Source of the DNA: CAZFER01 sp964517495
GTDB taxonomy: Bacteria; Hinthialibacterota; Hinthialibacteria; Hinthialibacterales; Hinthialibacteraceae
NCBI GenBank assembly: GCA_964517495.1
Contig: CAZFER010000001.1
Span: 124,001 to 188,000 of the forward strand
Direction: 5' to 3'
DNA length: 64,000 nucleotides
Below are positions 44,694-53,115 of this stretch, piece by piece (the stretch's first letter is position 1; the number at the start of each line of letters is the position of its first letter). The notes under the pieces were generated by a model. That model did not search any database. It saw nothing but the letters and a program-made list of their open reading frames with translations, and was not told where the DNA came from. Position numbers and translations under genes: made by a program.

Positions 44694-46022
44694 TTAATGA
44701 TTCACCATTGGTTTAGTATGTCCGGTGGTTTGCATAACAGAAAGCCAAAGATCATCTTCAGGATCTATCTTTTTCCTTTTTGAGACCGCAGCGGAGATAG
44801 GAACATGGGAAAATACTGAATTCCAGTAACCGACAATCATATTGGTCCGTCCACTCATAGCAGCATGAACCGCATTTTGTGCCAATTGTAGGCAGAACAT
44901 ACGATCTGTAGGCTGTGCTTCAAGAGAACGCACAATATAACTGGGATCGATATATTTCACCGAGGCGGGGATTTGCCGTTGTTTGAAATGTGCTTCAACT
45001 TTTTCCTTTAAAAACAGACCAATATCTCCAAGGTTAACATTTCCAGAGGCATCGCTACCATTTTGTTCAACATAGCGCTGGCCCGCCCCCTCAGCCACAA
45101 CAACAACTGCATGACGGCGTTTAAGGATACGTTCTTCGAGAGCGGCTAAAAAGCCATTGGGCGGATCAAGGTCAAAGGGAACTTCAGGAACAAGGGTAAA
45201 ATTCACTTCACCGCTGGCTACGGTGGCTGTTGCAGCAAGAAACCCGGATTGCCGTCCCATTAATTTGACAATGACAATTCCGTTTTCCGCTCCGGTTGCT
45301 TCAGCATGTGCACTCAGCAGGACTTGTGTTGCAACAGAAAACGCTGTTTCAAAACCAAAGCTTTTTTCCACATAAGCGATATCATTATCAATCGTTTTTG
45401 GGATTCCAACTATGGCGATTTCCAATCCACGTTTTTCTATTTCTTCAACCAAAGCCTGAGCACCGCGCTGGGTTCCATCCCCTCCAACGGTGAAGAGAAT
45501 ATTTATCCCGCGATTGACCATAAAATCAACCATATCAGCAGGAGATTGAGGTCCACGAGATGATCCCAGGATTGATCCCCCACGAGTAAACCATCCTTCA
45601 ACACTTTTTGGTGTTAGATTCAAGGGTTCAAGATTTGATTGCTCTACTAATCCTTTATAACCATATTGGATGCCATATACCGTAGTGACCCCATAATGAT
45701 GGAAGAGAGATAAAACAATGCCCCGTATGACATCGTTCAATCCAGGACATAATCCTCCACAAGTCACAATAGCAGTTTTGGTGCTTGCTGAATCAAAAAA
45801 AACCTGATCACGGGGGCCGGCTTTTTCGAATGACGGGGGAATTACTCCATTCTGGATATAATCCTGGACGATGGATGGCTCATGGTGGTATAAAACTCGT
45901 TCAGAATCATCAACAAAATTGGCAATATAATCACCCTCTTCATATGAGAGTTGCATGGGTGATTTTAATCGTGGTGAACCTATCCGTTTAATGGAAAAAT
46001 CAAGATGGGGGTGATCATTCAT
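44694..46022 (-). CDS. pfkA: 6-phosphofructokinase, long form with PPi-PFK-like features
   Basis: Phosphorylates fructose 6-phosphate to the 1,6-bisphosphate, the committed step of glycolysis. At 442 aa it is longer than E. coli PfkA (320) and matches the group that includes plant, spirochete and trypanosome enzymes. The donor-binding motif reads GGDGTQRG, with Gly where PPi-dependent enzymes have Asp, and the catalytic motif reads PKTIDNDI, with the Lys seen in PPi-type and this ATP-type group. The combination predicts ATP use. MGRQSGF is the sugar-binding block. I start at the ATG at 46022 because AGGAGG lies 7 bases before it; a GTG seven codons upstream contains that site and is excluded. 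It is a single gene. Confidence 0.9.
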   Translation of the reverse strand: MNDHPHLDFSIKRIGSPRLKSPMQLSYEEGDYIANFVDDSERVLYHHEPSIVQDYIQNGVIPPSFEKAGPRDQVFFDSASTKTAIVTCGGLCPGLNDVIRGIVLSLFHHYGVTTVYGIQYGYKGLVEQSNLEPLNLTPKSVEGWFTRGGSILGSSRGPQSPADMVDFMVNRGINILFTVGGDGTQRGAQALVEEIEKRGLEIAIVGIPKTIDNDIAYVEKSFGFETAFSVATQVLLSAHAEATGAENGIVIVKLMGRQSGFLAATATVASGEVNFTLVPEVPFDLDPPNGFLAALEERILKRRHAVVVVAEGAGQRYVEQNGSDASGNVNLGDIGLFLKEKVEAHFKQRQIPASVKYIDPSYIVRSLEAQPTDRMFCLQLAQNAVHAAMSGRTNMIVGYWNSVFSHVPISAAVSKRKKIDPEDDLWLSVMQTTGHTKPMVNH

Positions 46023-46153
46023 AAGGAAGCCTCCTACGGGCACTCATACTATATGGGAAAGTTTGACTATCAAAAATTAGTTCTTTTTTATTTGCCTGTG
46101 ATAATCAATTCATTGATATTATGTTCTATTTTGGCAAAAGCATGTTAAAGAAT

Positions 46154-46182
46154 AAAGGCGGAATAGGGTTAATTCCGCCTTT
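46154..46182 (-). terminator. Hairpin terminator after cysK
   Basis: Perfect 11-base stem (AAAGGCGGAAT with ATTCCGCCTTT), 7-base loop, then ATTCTTTAA on the minus strand. It begins about 44 bases beyond the cysK stop. The T run is weak, so efficiency is uncertain. Confidence 0.72.
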
Positions 46183-46225
46183 AGGTTGAACTAGCAATTT
46201 TACTGGTGTATAGATACAAGTGGAA

Positions 46226-47158
46226 TCAAGGTTCGGTGTACAAGAACAGTTCAGTGGTTAGATAACGTTCACCGGTATCCGGTAGAATAACAACGACATC
46301 ATTGCCTTTTCCTAGTTCTTGCGCGATTTCCAAGGCACTATAACATGCCGCTCCACTTGAAATACCACAGAAGACTCCTTCTTCTTTACATAAACGCCGG
46401 GCGATATTTATAGCGTTATCATTGGAAACCTGCATTACCCGGTCGATGATATTAACATCGAGAATTCCTGGGATAAAACCAGCACCAATACCTTGGATCT
46501 TATGTGATCCTGGCTTACAACCAGATAAAACAGCAGATGCTTCTGGTTCAACCCCCACTAAAATAATGTCAGAATTTTGTTCCTTTAGATATTTTCCTGC
46601 GCCGGTTATGGTTCCCCCTGTACCGATGCCAGAGACAAATGCATCCACTTTGCCTTCAGTTTGTTCCCAAACTTCCGGACCTGTGGTGTCATAATGAATC
46701 TGAACATTTGCTTTATTTTCAAATTGCTGGGGCATAAAAAAGTTTTTGTTTTCTCGAACCAGTTCTTCCGCCCGTTCGACAGCGCCTTTCATCCCTTTGG
46801 GGCCTTCGGTCAAGACAATTTCCGCTCCAAACGCCTGCAGGATTTTTCGCCGTTCCAAACTCATGGTTTCTGGCATGGTGAGAATAAGCCGATATCCTTT
46901 AACGGAAGAAACCATAGCCAACCCAATACCTGTATTACCACTGGTTGGTTCGACGATAGTGCCACCCGCTTTTAATTTTCCCTTTTTTTCCGCATCTTCG
47001 ACCATGGAAAATGCGATACGTTCTTTCACGCATCCAGCCGGATTTTGAGCTTCCAATTTGGCCCAAACTGTTGCCGAATCCTTTTGAGGAAGCCTGTTTA
47101 AGCGAACGATTGGTGTATCGCCAATCAGTTCAATTATATCATTTGCTCTTTTAGCCAT
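46226..47158 (-). CDS. cysK: Cysteine synthase A (O-acetylserine sulfhydrylase)
   Basis: PLP enzyme joining O-acetylserine and sulfide to make cysteine, in the cytoplasm; 310 aa as usual. The PLP lysine is in NPAGCVKERIA (commonly NPGGSVKDRIA), the substrate loop is PTSGNTGIGLA, the phosphate cup is GIGTGGTITG and the pyridine-ring contact is in SSGAA. The start is the ATG at 47158, with GGAGG 5 bases before it; the TTG four codons upstream overlaps that site and is rejected. It stands alone, with a hairpin terminator downstream. A cystathionine beta-synthase-type activity cannot be excluded, but length and motifs favour CysK. Confidence 0.93.
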   Translation of the reverse strand: MAKRANDIIELIGDTPIVRLNRLPQKDSATVWAKLEAQNPAGCVKERIAFSMVEDAEKKGKLKAGGTIVEPTSGNTGIGLAMVSSVKGYRLILTMPETMSLERRKILQAFGAEIVLTEGPKGMKGAVERAEELVRENKNFFMPQQFENKANVQIHYDTTGPEVWEQTEGKVDAFVSGIGTGGTITGAGKYLKEQNSDIILVGVEPEASAVLSGCKPGSHKIQGIGAGFIPGILDVNIIDRVMQVSNDNAINIARRLCKEEGVFCGISSGAACYSALEIAQELGKGNDVVVILPDTGERYLTTELFLYTEP

Positions 47159-47471
47159 AGAATCCTCCAAGTATCACCCAGCTAAAGATTTAAATAAATA
47201 AATATCAATGATTTCCATACTTTTGTCATGATCATCTTCACTCATGAATAATCACAAGTGGCCAGCCATGTGAATTACCACTCAATTAATTTTTAAATTC
47301 ATTCAACCTGAAATATATAAAGATAACTGCTTATATTCTAGGTTAATGGTAGACATTGAGCAAGCTGGGAGTCTCTGATTTTTCTTAAAACCTCTATAAT
47401 AGGAGATTGTGAGTGGAAATAGTATCTTTGTTTGGATATAGAAATTTTATAACCGGTCAGCTATTTGAAGC

Positions 47472-47581
47472 ACCATTCCCCTACCAAGACTGGGAGAGGC
47501 TAGGGGAGGATTAATAAGAAGCCGTTGAGAAAATCATTAAACCCCCTCCTAACCTCCACCATTTCATTGGGGGAGGAATAG
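47472..47581. repeat. Dispersed intergenic repeat R1, copy B
   Basis: About 110 bases with the same segment order as 11600-11703: ACCATTCCCCTACCAAG, TGGGAGAGGCTAGGGG, TAAGAAGCCGTTGAG, CCCCCTCCTAACCTCC, GGGGGAGGAATAG. It lies in the 515-base gap (47159-47673) between the divergent cysK and rluD genes. The rest of that gap is AT-rich; the promoters of both genes must be there but I cannot place them. Confidence 0.8.
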
Positions 47582-47673
47582 TGGGAGAGATTATAAATTT
47601 TCACTCCCTTTCCTCTTCATATGGCTGGCATGTTACCAAAATTTAGATTTGAAAAACAAACGTTGGGTGGGGA

Positions 47674-48621
47674 ATGCAAGAGTTACAGCTTCAAGTTGAA
47701 CATACCACTGGTCATGAGCGTATTGATAAATACATCGCTTCACAGCTGCCTGAACTTTCACGAAACCGTATACAACATTTAATCACTGAAGGTTTAGTGG
47801 AAATCAATTCGAAAATCATTCGAAAAGCAAGTGAAAAAGTAAAACCAGGTGATAAAGTCCATATCAAAATCCCCCCCCCTCAACCAAGTACCATTCAAGC
47901 GGAAGATATTGACCTGTCCATACTATGGGAGGATAAATACTATGCCGCTATCAATAAGCAAGCGGGGGTTAGTGTTCATCCCACTGAAACCACAAGAACG
48001 GGCACCTTGGTTAATGCGCTTTTGTATCACTTGAATGATTTATCCGGCATAGGTGGATCGCTACGGCCTGGAATTGTGCATCGCCTGGACCGGGGCACCA
48101 GTGGAGTGCTGATCATCGCCAAACAGGATGAAGCCCATCGTAAACTAAGTGATCTATTTAAAAGCCGTCATGTTCAAAAAAAATATTGGGCGCTGGTCCA
48201 TGGTGTTCCTTCTCCACCTGAAGGAGAAATAAGTTTGGCAATAGGCCGCCATCCTTCCGATCGAAAACGCATGGTTGGCCGTCCCGATGGCCGGCCTTCA
48301 CAAACTCGATATAAAATTCGTCGAATAGGGCTAGGCGGATCGTTCGTCGAGCTTTATCCTTTAACAGGTCGTACTCATCAAATTCGGGTTCATATGAACC
48401 ACATTGGTTGTCCCGTGGTGGGTGACCGAATATATGGAACTCGAAGGTACGGTCAACGCGGTGAGATGGAACGATTGCTGGAAGATTATCCTGGTTTTGC
48501 CCTGCATTCACGGACTATTTGTTTTAAACATCCGATAACGGATGGTCCGATTTCATTAGAAGCAGAACCACCAGAGGTTTTAAATTCCATAATAGAAAAA
48601 ATGGAAATTGCAGATGAGTGA
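47674..48621 (+). CDS. rluD: Ribosomal large-subunit pseudouridine synthase D type
   Basis: Converts uridines in 23S rRNA helix 69 to pseudouridine, if the family's best-known member is the right guide. An N-terminal S4 RNA-binding domain (about residues 12-72, with RIDKYIASQLPELSRNRIQ) precedes the catalytic domain. The catalytic Asp is in HRLDRGTSGVLIIAK, and the later TGRTHQIRVHM block is characteristic. Length 315 aa is normal. GGTGGGG stands before the ATG. It heads the pyrR-pyrB-pyrC cluster and overlaps the start region of pyrR by 8 bases, a pairing common in other bacteria (rluD or lspA before pyrR). Confidence 0.93.
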   Translation: MQELQLQVEHTTGHERIDKYIASQLPELSRNRIQHLITEGLVEINSKIIRKASEKVKPGDKVHIKIPPPQPSTIQAEDIDLSILWEDKYYAAINKQAGVSVHPTETTRTGTLVNALLYHLNDLSGIGGSLRPGIVHRLDRGTSGVLIIAKQDEAHRKLSDLFKSRHVQKKYWALVHGVPSPPEGEISLAIGRHPSDRKRMVGRPDGRPSQTRYKIRRIGLGGSFVELYPLTGRTHQIRVHMNHIGCPVVGDRIYGTRRYGQRGEMERLLEDYPGFALHSRTICFKHPITDGPISLEAEPPEVLNSIIEKMEIADE

Positions 48622-49147
48622 TTTTCGGCTTTTGATGCAGGATGAAGATATAAATCGCACAATGCAACGCATGGCTCACCAGATATGGGAGCGCAATGCG
48701 GGGGGAGATCTGGTTTTGGTTGGGATTCACAGCCGTGGTGTGACCTTAGCCCGGCGAATTCAAAATATCATCAAAAAAATAATCGGGCAGGATGTGCCTA
48801 TGGGGGAATTGGATATTGGCCTTTATCGGGATGATATAGGTATGAATCCCGTTGCACCAGAAGTGAGGAGTACGGAAATACCATTCGACGTTGAAGATAA
48901 GAATATCGTCTTGGTGGATGATGTTTTATTCACTGGGCGGACGGTTCGTGCCGCCTTGAATGCGCTGATGGATCTGGGAAGACCCAAGCGAGTGCAACTT
49001 TTGGTGTTGGTTGATCGAGGCCATCGTGAATTACCTATTCAAGCTGATTTTATCGGGAACGAGGTTAAAACCTATTCAAACGAAATTGTTTCTGTCCATT
49101 TGCAGGAAGAAGACGGCAAGGATGAAGTGATTATCGAATACAAATAA
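48614..49147 (+). CDS. pyrR: PyrR bifunctional pyrimidine regulator / uracil phosphoribosyltransferase
   Basis: Attenuation regulator of pyr genes that binds UMP-sensitive RNA, with uracil phosphoribosyltransferase activity in many species (177 aa). The PRPP motif is VLVDDVLFTGRTVRAAL; the flexible loop LDIGLYRDD and C-terminal EVKTYSNEIVSVHL are typical. I use the ATG at 48614, since the earlier in-frame codon is a TTG without site. It overlaps the rluD end by 8 bases. Because pyrR has no untranslated leader here, any PyrR-binding attenuator would have to lie before rluD, between pyrR and pyrB, or before pyrC; I did not find a convincing one. Confidence 0.93.
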   Translation: MSDFRLLMQDEDINRTMQRMAHQIWERNAGGDLVLVGIHSRGVTLARRIQNIIKKIIGQDVPMGELDIGLYRDDIGMNPVAPEVRSTEIPFDVEDKNIVLVDDVLFTGRTVRAALNALMDLGRPKRVQLLVLVDRGHRELPIQADFIGNEVKTYSNEIVSVHLQEEDGKDEVIIEYK

Positions 49148-49199
49148 AAACACACTAATTGATTGGACCGGTCATAATACCAAAACAACGAGATCGATT

Positions 49200-50171
49200 A
49201 TGGTGAACTGGAAACAAAAAGACTGCTTAGGGCTTCGAGGTGTCTCACGTGATGAGATTGAGTTGGTATTGGATACCGCTCGATCAATGAAAGAAATTCA
49301 AACCCGTACCGTTAAAAAAGTTCCCACATTACGCGGTAAAATCGTACTCATTTTATTTTATGAACCCAGCACACGAACCCGTACATCATTTGAACTGGCG
49401 GCTACTCGTTTAAGCGCGGATGTGATCAACATTACCACATCACAAAGCAGTGTTGTTAAAGGGGAAAGTGTTTTGGATACCGCCAATACCCTGCGTGTAA
49501 TGGGGGTTGATTTGATCGTTATTCGCCATAACCTTACAAGCGCCCCCTATCACCTGGCTAAAAACATTAACCTCCCCGTTATTAACGCAGGGGACGGGAC
49601 AAATGAACATCCCACCCAGGCGCTGCTGGATTTATTTACCATACGTGAACATAAAGGCACGATTGAAGGACTGACCGTCACTATTATCGGAGATATTCTT
49701 CATGGCCGGGTTGCCCATTCCAATATGTGGGGGCTTTTAACCATGGGAGCCAATGTGCGTTTTTGTGGCCCTCCCACACTCATACCACCCGCTGTCCGGG
49801 AATTAGGGGTGGAAGTATACCATGACATTGACGAAGCAATCGATGGTGCGGATGTCATCAATGTGTTGCGAATTCAAAAAGAACGAATGAACCGGAATTT
49901 TTTCCCCAGTTTACAAGAATACAACACCCTCTACGGCATGACCTATGAGCGGCTGCAAAATGCCAAACGCGGTGTATTGATCATGCATCCGGGACCGATG
50001 AATCGTGGCGTGGAGATCAATGGAGATGTGGCTGATTCAGATTCATCGGTCATTCTTGAGCAGGTAACAAACGGGATTGCGGTTCGCATGGCTTTGTTAT
50101 ATTTATTGCTGGGAAGTGACAAAAAAGGAAGTAAAAAAAGGGATGAAGAGAAAACACCTACTCTTTTTTAA
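49200..50171 (+). CDS. pyrB: Aspartate carbamoyltransferase catalytic subunit
   Basis: Transfers the carbamoyl group from carbamoyl phosphate to aspartate, the first committed step of pyrimidine synthesis (323 aa). The carbamoyl-phosphate motif is FYEPSTRTRTSFELAA, the Lys loop is in SSVVKGES and the HPTQALLDL block binds substrate. The C-terminal tail (about 15 residues of Lys, Asp and Glu after GSDKKG) is longer than usual. No pyrI regulatory gene is present, so it resembles the PyrR-controlled type. The ribosome site is weak (CGAGATCG). The gap to pyrR is 52 bases. The 166-base gap to pyrC holds repeat R3 and a second small hairpin. Confidence 0.93.
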   Translation: MVNWKQKDCLGLRGVSRDEIELVLDTARSMKEIQTRTVKKVPTLRGKIVLILFYEPSTRTRTSFELAATRLSADVINITTSQSSVVKGESVLDTANTLRVMGVDLIVIRHNLTSAPYHLAKNINLPVINAGDGTNEHPTQALLDLFTIREHKGTIEGLTVTIIGDILHGRVAHSNMWGLLTMGANVRFCGPPTLIPPAVRELGVEVYHDIDEAIDGADVINVLRIQKERMNRNFFPSLQEYNTLYGMTYERLQNAKRGVLIMHPGPMNRGVEINGDVADSDSSVILEQVTNGIAVRMALLYLLLGSDKKGSKKRDEEKTPTLF

Positions 50172-50179
50172 ACAAGTAA

Positions 50180-50215
50180 GGGCGAACACATGGGTTCGCC
50201 CATACAATATGTAGG
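50180..50215. repeat. Short palindromic repeat R3, copy B
   Basis: Copy of 35621-35656: GGGCGAACACATGGGTTCGC, then CCATACAATATGTAGG. The arms GGGCGAAC and GTTCGCCC pair perfectly. It is immediately followed (50215-50236) by another hairpin, GGGTTGGCC/GGGTCAACCC, with one G-T pair. Both lie inside the pyr cluster, between pyrB and pyrC, so the transcript would contain them. Confidence 0.8.
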
Positions 50216-50337
50216 GGTTGGCCTTTGGGTCAACCCAGTTCTGAGATGAACACCAACGGTTAGATCTTACAAAATGGTTAAAAGGTTCCTTTTAGGATTC
50301 AACAGTAGAATATACTTCAAATCACTGCAGGATAAAA

Positions 50338-51624
50338 ATGAAGACATTGATTCGAGGCGCACGAATATTAAATCCGGCCACCCGGTTCGACCGGGTGGCC
50401 GATGTTTTAATTGAAGGAGACCGCATTACGGTCATCGGCGAATCCCTTTCCACCCCTGGGGTGGAAGTAATTGATGCAGAAGGTTTGTGGTTAATCCCCG
50501 GGCTTGTCGATATTCATGTTCATTTTTGCGAACCAGGCCATGAAAATCAGGAAACCTTATTCAGTGGTTCTCAAGCGGCGGTCGCGGGAGGGATTACTTC
50601 TGCAGTTTGCATGGCGGATACCACTCCCCCAGTCGATTCTCGAGCCGGTGTTGAATTTATTGTCGAAACATTACAGCAATACCGATTGGCCAGAGTTTAT
50701 CCTGTGGGTGCATTGACCAAGGGTATGGAAGGAAAAGAGATGGCATCCATTGGTGAAATGGTGGAAGCGGGAGCGATTGCCATTTCAGATGACAGCCATG
50801 CCCTAATGGACTCCTACTTGATGCGCCGGATAATGGAATATTCAACCATATTTCGCATTCCAATCGTTACCCATAACGAGGACATTGCATTAACTCAAGG
50901 TGCATTGGTCAATGAAGGGAAAATGTCAATCCAATTAGGCATCTTCGGCTCTCCCGGGGAAGCGGAAACCATTCAAATTGCCCGAGATTTGATTTTGGCC
51001 CAAAAAACAGGTGCTCATATACATATTGGCCATGTCAGTACCGCTGAATCGGTTGATATTATCCGGTTTTATAAGTCCAAGGGGGTTAACGTCACAGCCG
51101 AAACTTGTCCCCATTATCTAGTGTTAACCGATGAAGCTGTTGATCATTTCAATACCAGTGCATTGGTTTATCCACCCTTACGCAGTAAAGATGATCAGGA
51201 TGGTTTATATTCAGGCCTGAATGATGGTACGATTGATTGTATAGCAAGCGATCACTCACCTCATACAGTCTCGGCAAAAGACCAAGAGTTTCCCCTTGCA
51301 CCATTTGGGATTGTAGGCCTGGAAACTTTATTACCCCTGCTTTTGGGAGATATATGGAAGCGATCTGAATTGGACTTGTTGGATTTATTAAGTTTGGTTA
51401 CCATCAAACCTGCAAAGGTGATGAAATTACCTGGTGTGGGAATTGAAGAAGGCGCTTCTGCCGATTTAATTCTTTGGAATCCGGAACCGGTGTATCAGAT
51501 TGACAAAACCAAATTTTATTCAAAATCCAAAAATACTCCTTTTCACGGCATGGAAGTCAAAGGGCGAGTGGAAGCCACCTTTGTCGGGGGGAAAAAAGTC
51601 TTCCCCTTTGAAGGGAAAGAATGA
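50338..51624 (+). CDS. pyrC: Dihydroorotase, type I, with Cys for Arg in the HxHxR motif
   Basis: Closes the ring of carbamoyl aspartate to dihydroorotate, third step of pyrimidine synthesis (428 aa). The amidohydrolase metal ligands are present: His60 and His62 in DIHVHF, a His in THNED, a His in IHIGHVST and an Asp in SDHSPH; the SDDSHALMDS segment corresponds to the central Asp block. The substrate-binding Arg two residues after the second His is Cys64 here (HVHFCEPG instead of HVHFREPG), an unusual change. Context after pyrR and pyrB supports dihydroorotase over allantoinase or hydantoinase. The codon context has no clear ribosome site (AGGATAAAA before the ATG). Confidence 0.87.
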   Translation: MKTLIRGARILNPATRFDRVADVLIEGDRITVIGESLSTPGVEVIDAEGLWLIPGLVDIHVHFCEPGHENQETLFSGSQAAVAGGITSAVCMADTTPPVDSRAGVEFIVETLQQYRLARVYPVGALTKGMEGKEMASIGEMVEAGAIAISDDSHALMDSYLMRRIMEYSTIFRIPIVTHNEDIALTQGALVNEGKMSIQLGIFGSPGEAETIQIARDLILAQKTGAHIHIGHVSTAESVDIIRFYKSKGVNVTAETCPHYLVLTDEAVDHFNTSALVYPPLRSKDDQDGLYSGLNDGTIDCIASDHSPHTVSAKDQEFPLAPFGIVGLETLLPLLLGDIWKRSELDLLDLLSLVTIKPAKVMKLPGVGIEEGASADLILWNPEPVYQIDKTKFYSKSKNTPFHGMEVKGRVEATFVGGKKVFPFEGKE

Positions 51625-51822
51625 AAGGGTGAGATATCAAATAAAACGTAATGCCTCGACAACATAAAAAATATTGTTAAAATATGAGAAGCCATCGGGA
51701 TGTTGGCAGAACTCGCCCGCCCATCAAATATTCAAAATCAAGAGCATTGTTCTAACTGCTCCTTAGGATATTATTCTTATTCACTTTAATACACCCTACT
51801 AATATGGGATAAAGATATTCTC

Positions 51823-52248
51823 ATGGGAATTTTAGGAACAACTGAAATCATCATTATATTAGCCGTGGCTTTAATTGCCTTTGGTCCTCATCGCTTGCCG
51901 GAATTGGCACGCTATGCGGCCAAAGCCATGAAAATGTTTAAGGAAGCCAGCCGGGAACTGCAAAATCAATTGAATATCGATGATTGGGATTTGGACAAAC
52001 CCAAAAAATCCTATAATACTTCTCATTCAAAGTCCAGTTCCAATCAAATCGATTATGACTCGCCAGATGATTATGGATATGATTCATCCTATGGCGACGA
52101 AGATGATGGATATTACGGGGATGATGAAGAAGGTGAAATTTCCAAATCAGATACCTCTTCAGCCAGTTCGAGTGATTTTCAAGTCATAGATGATCCGGCA
52201 AAGGACCAAGATGCCAAACGTGAAGCACGCGAATTGGATGAAGTGTAA
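51823..52248 (+). CDS. tatA: Sec-independent translocase TatA/TatB subunit
   Basis: Pore-forming or receptor subunit of the twin-arginine exporter (141 aa). One N-terminal membrane helix (TEIIIILAVALIAFGPHRLP) is followed by an amphipathic helix (LARYAAKAMKMFKEASRELQ) and a long acidic, Tyr/Asp/Ser-rich tail (about 60-141), longer than in TatA. FGPHRLPEL could belong to TatA or TatB; as the only such gene here it may serve both roles. tatC follows after 35 bases, so they form an operon. The 198-base spacer upstream shows nothing else. Confidence 0.88.
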   Translation: MGILGTTEIIIILAVALIAFGPHRLPELARYAAKAMKMFKEASRELQNQLNIDDWDLDKPKKSYNTSHSKSSSNQIDYDSPDDYGYDSSYGDEDDGYYGDDEEGEISKSDTSSASSSDFQVIDDPAKDQDAKREARELDEV

Positions 52249-52283
52249 ATAGCACCCAAATACCAAATAGAAAAAGGAAGATC

Positions 52284-53093
52284 ATGGTCACTGAGGCCAC
52301 TCAAAATAGCCAACCCGATTCTGAAAACGTATTTGACGAAGAAGACGCCGAGCTTGGCGGTTCAATGACATTTCTGGAACATTTGACGGAGTTGCGGGAG
52401 CGAATGATTCGCTCGTTGATCGCGCTTCTTATTGCGGTCATTATTTGCTTTTCATTCTCAAATTATCTTTTGTATATCTTCAAAGAAAGTGCTCCTCCTG
52501 ATGTTGACATCCAAGTCATTACCCCACCAGAGACCATTATTACCCAATTAAAGATATCGGTGGTTGGCGGGCTTTTTATTGCGTTTCCGGTGATCTTTTT
52601 TCAAGCCTGGATGTTTATTGCCCCTGGCCTTTATAAGCGCGAACGCCGCATCGTTCTCCCGCTTATATTTGCTTCATGGATGTGTTTTATTATCGGTGGA
52701 TTGTTCTGCTATTTTGTGGTTTTTAAATTTACACTGGCGTTTTTGGAGAGTATAACCCCTGAATATATCAACAGTGAGTGGCGTTTGAGTGAATATGTCA
52801 GTTTTTCGCTTCGATTTATATTGGCGTTTGGCCTTGTTTTTGAAGAACCTGTCATCATCCTGATGCTCGCTCGTATCGGATTAGTCTCTCAATCCATGTT
52901 ATGGAAATTCTTTCCCTATGCCATCGTCATTATGTTCACTATGTCAGCGTTGATTACTCCTCCTGATCCACTAAGTCAGATGATGTGTGCGGTTCCTCTT
53001 ATTTTGTTATACCTCTTCTCTGTTGCCATCGTTCGTTTTATCGAAAAGAAAAAAGAGGAAGAAGAAGAAGAAGAAGTCGAAGAGAGTGTTTAA
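52284..53093 (+). CDS. tatC: Sec-independent translocase TatC
   Basis: Receptor that recognises the twin-arginine signal in the inner membrane (269 aa). The cytoplasmic N terminus contains the conserved MTFLEHLTELRERM, the signal-binding patch; six membrane segments follow, with the GLYKRERRIVLP loop and FGLVFEEPVIIL (Glu) block in the right places. The C-terminal tail is a run of Lys and Glu. AAAGGAAG is near the ATG. The three twin-arginine proteins in this window (18719, 28700 and 34100 starts) are candidate cargo. The gene is 22 bases before the nucleotide-sugar dehydratase. Confidence 0.94.
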   Translation: MVTEATQNSQPDSENVFDEEDAELGGSMTFLEHLTELRERMIRSLIALLIAVIICFSFSNYLLYIFKESAPPDVDIQVITPPETIITQLKISVVGGLFIAFPVIFFQAWMFIAPGLYKRERRIVLPLIFASWMCFIIGGLFCYFVVFKFTLAFLESITPEYINSEWRLSEYVSFSLRFILAFGLVFEEPVIILMLARIGLVSQSMLWKFFPYAIVIMFTMSALITPPDPLSQMMCAVPLILLYLFSVAIVRFIEKKKEEEEEEEVEESV

Positions 53094-53115
53094 ATTGCAG
53101 AAGGATCAATGAAGC

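Noticed and set aside
47159..47673. PyrR-binding attenuator before rluD-pyrR
   Set aside because: I looked for the anti-antiterminator stem with its conserved loop and found only the R1 repeat and AT-rich sequence.
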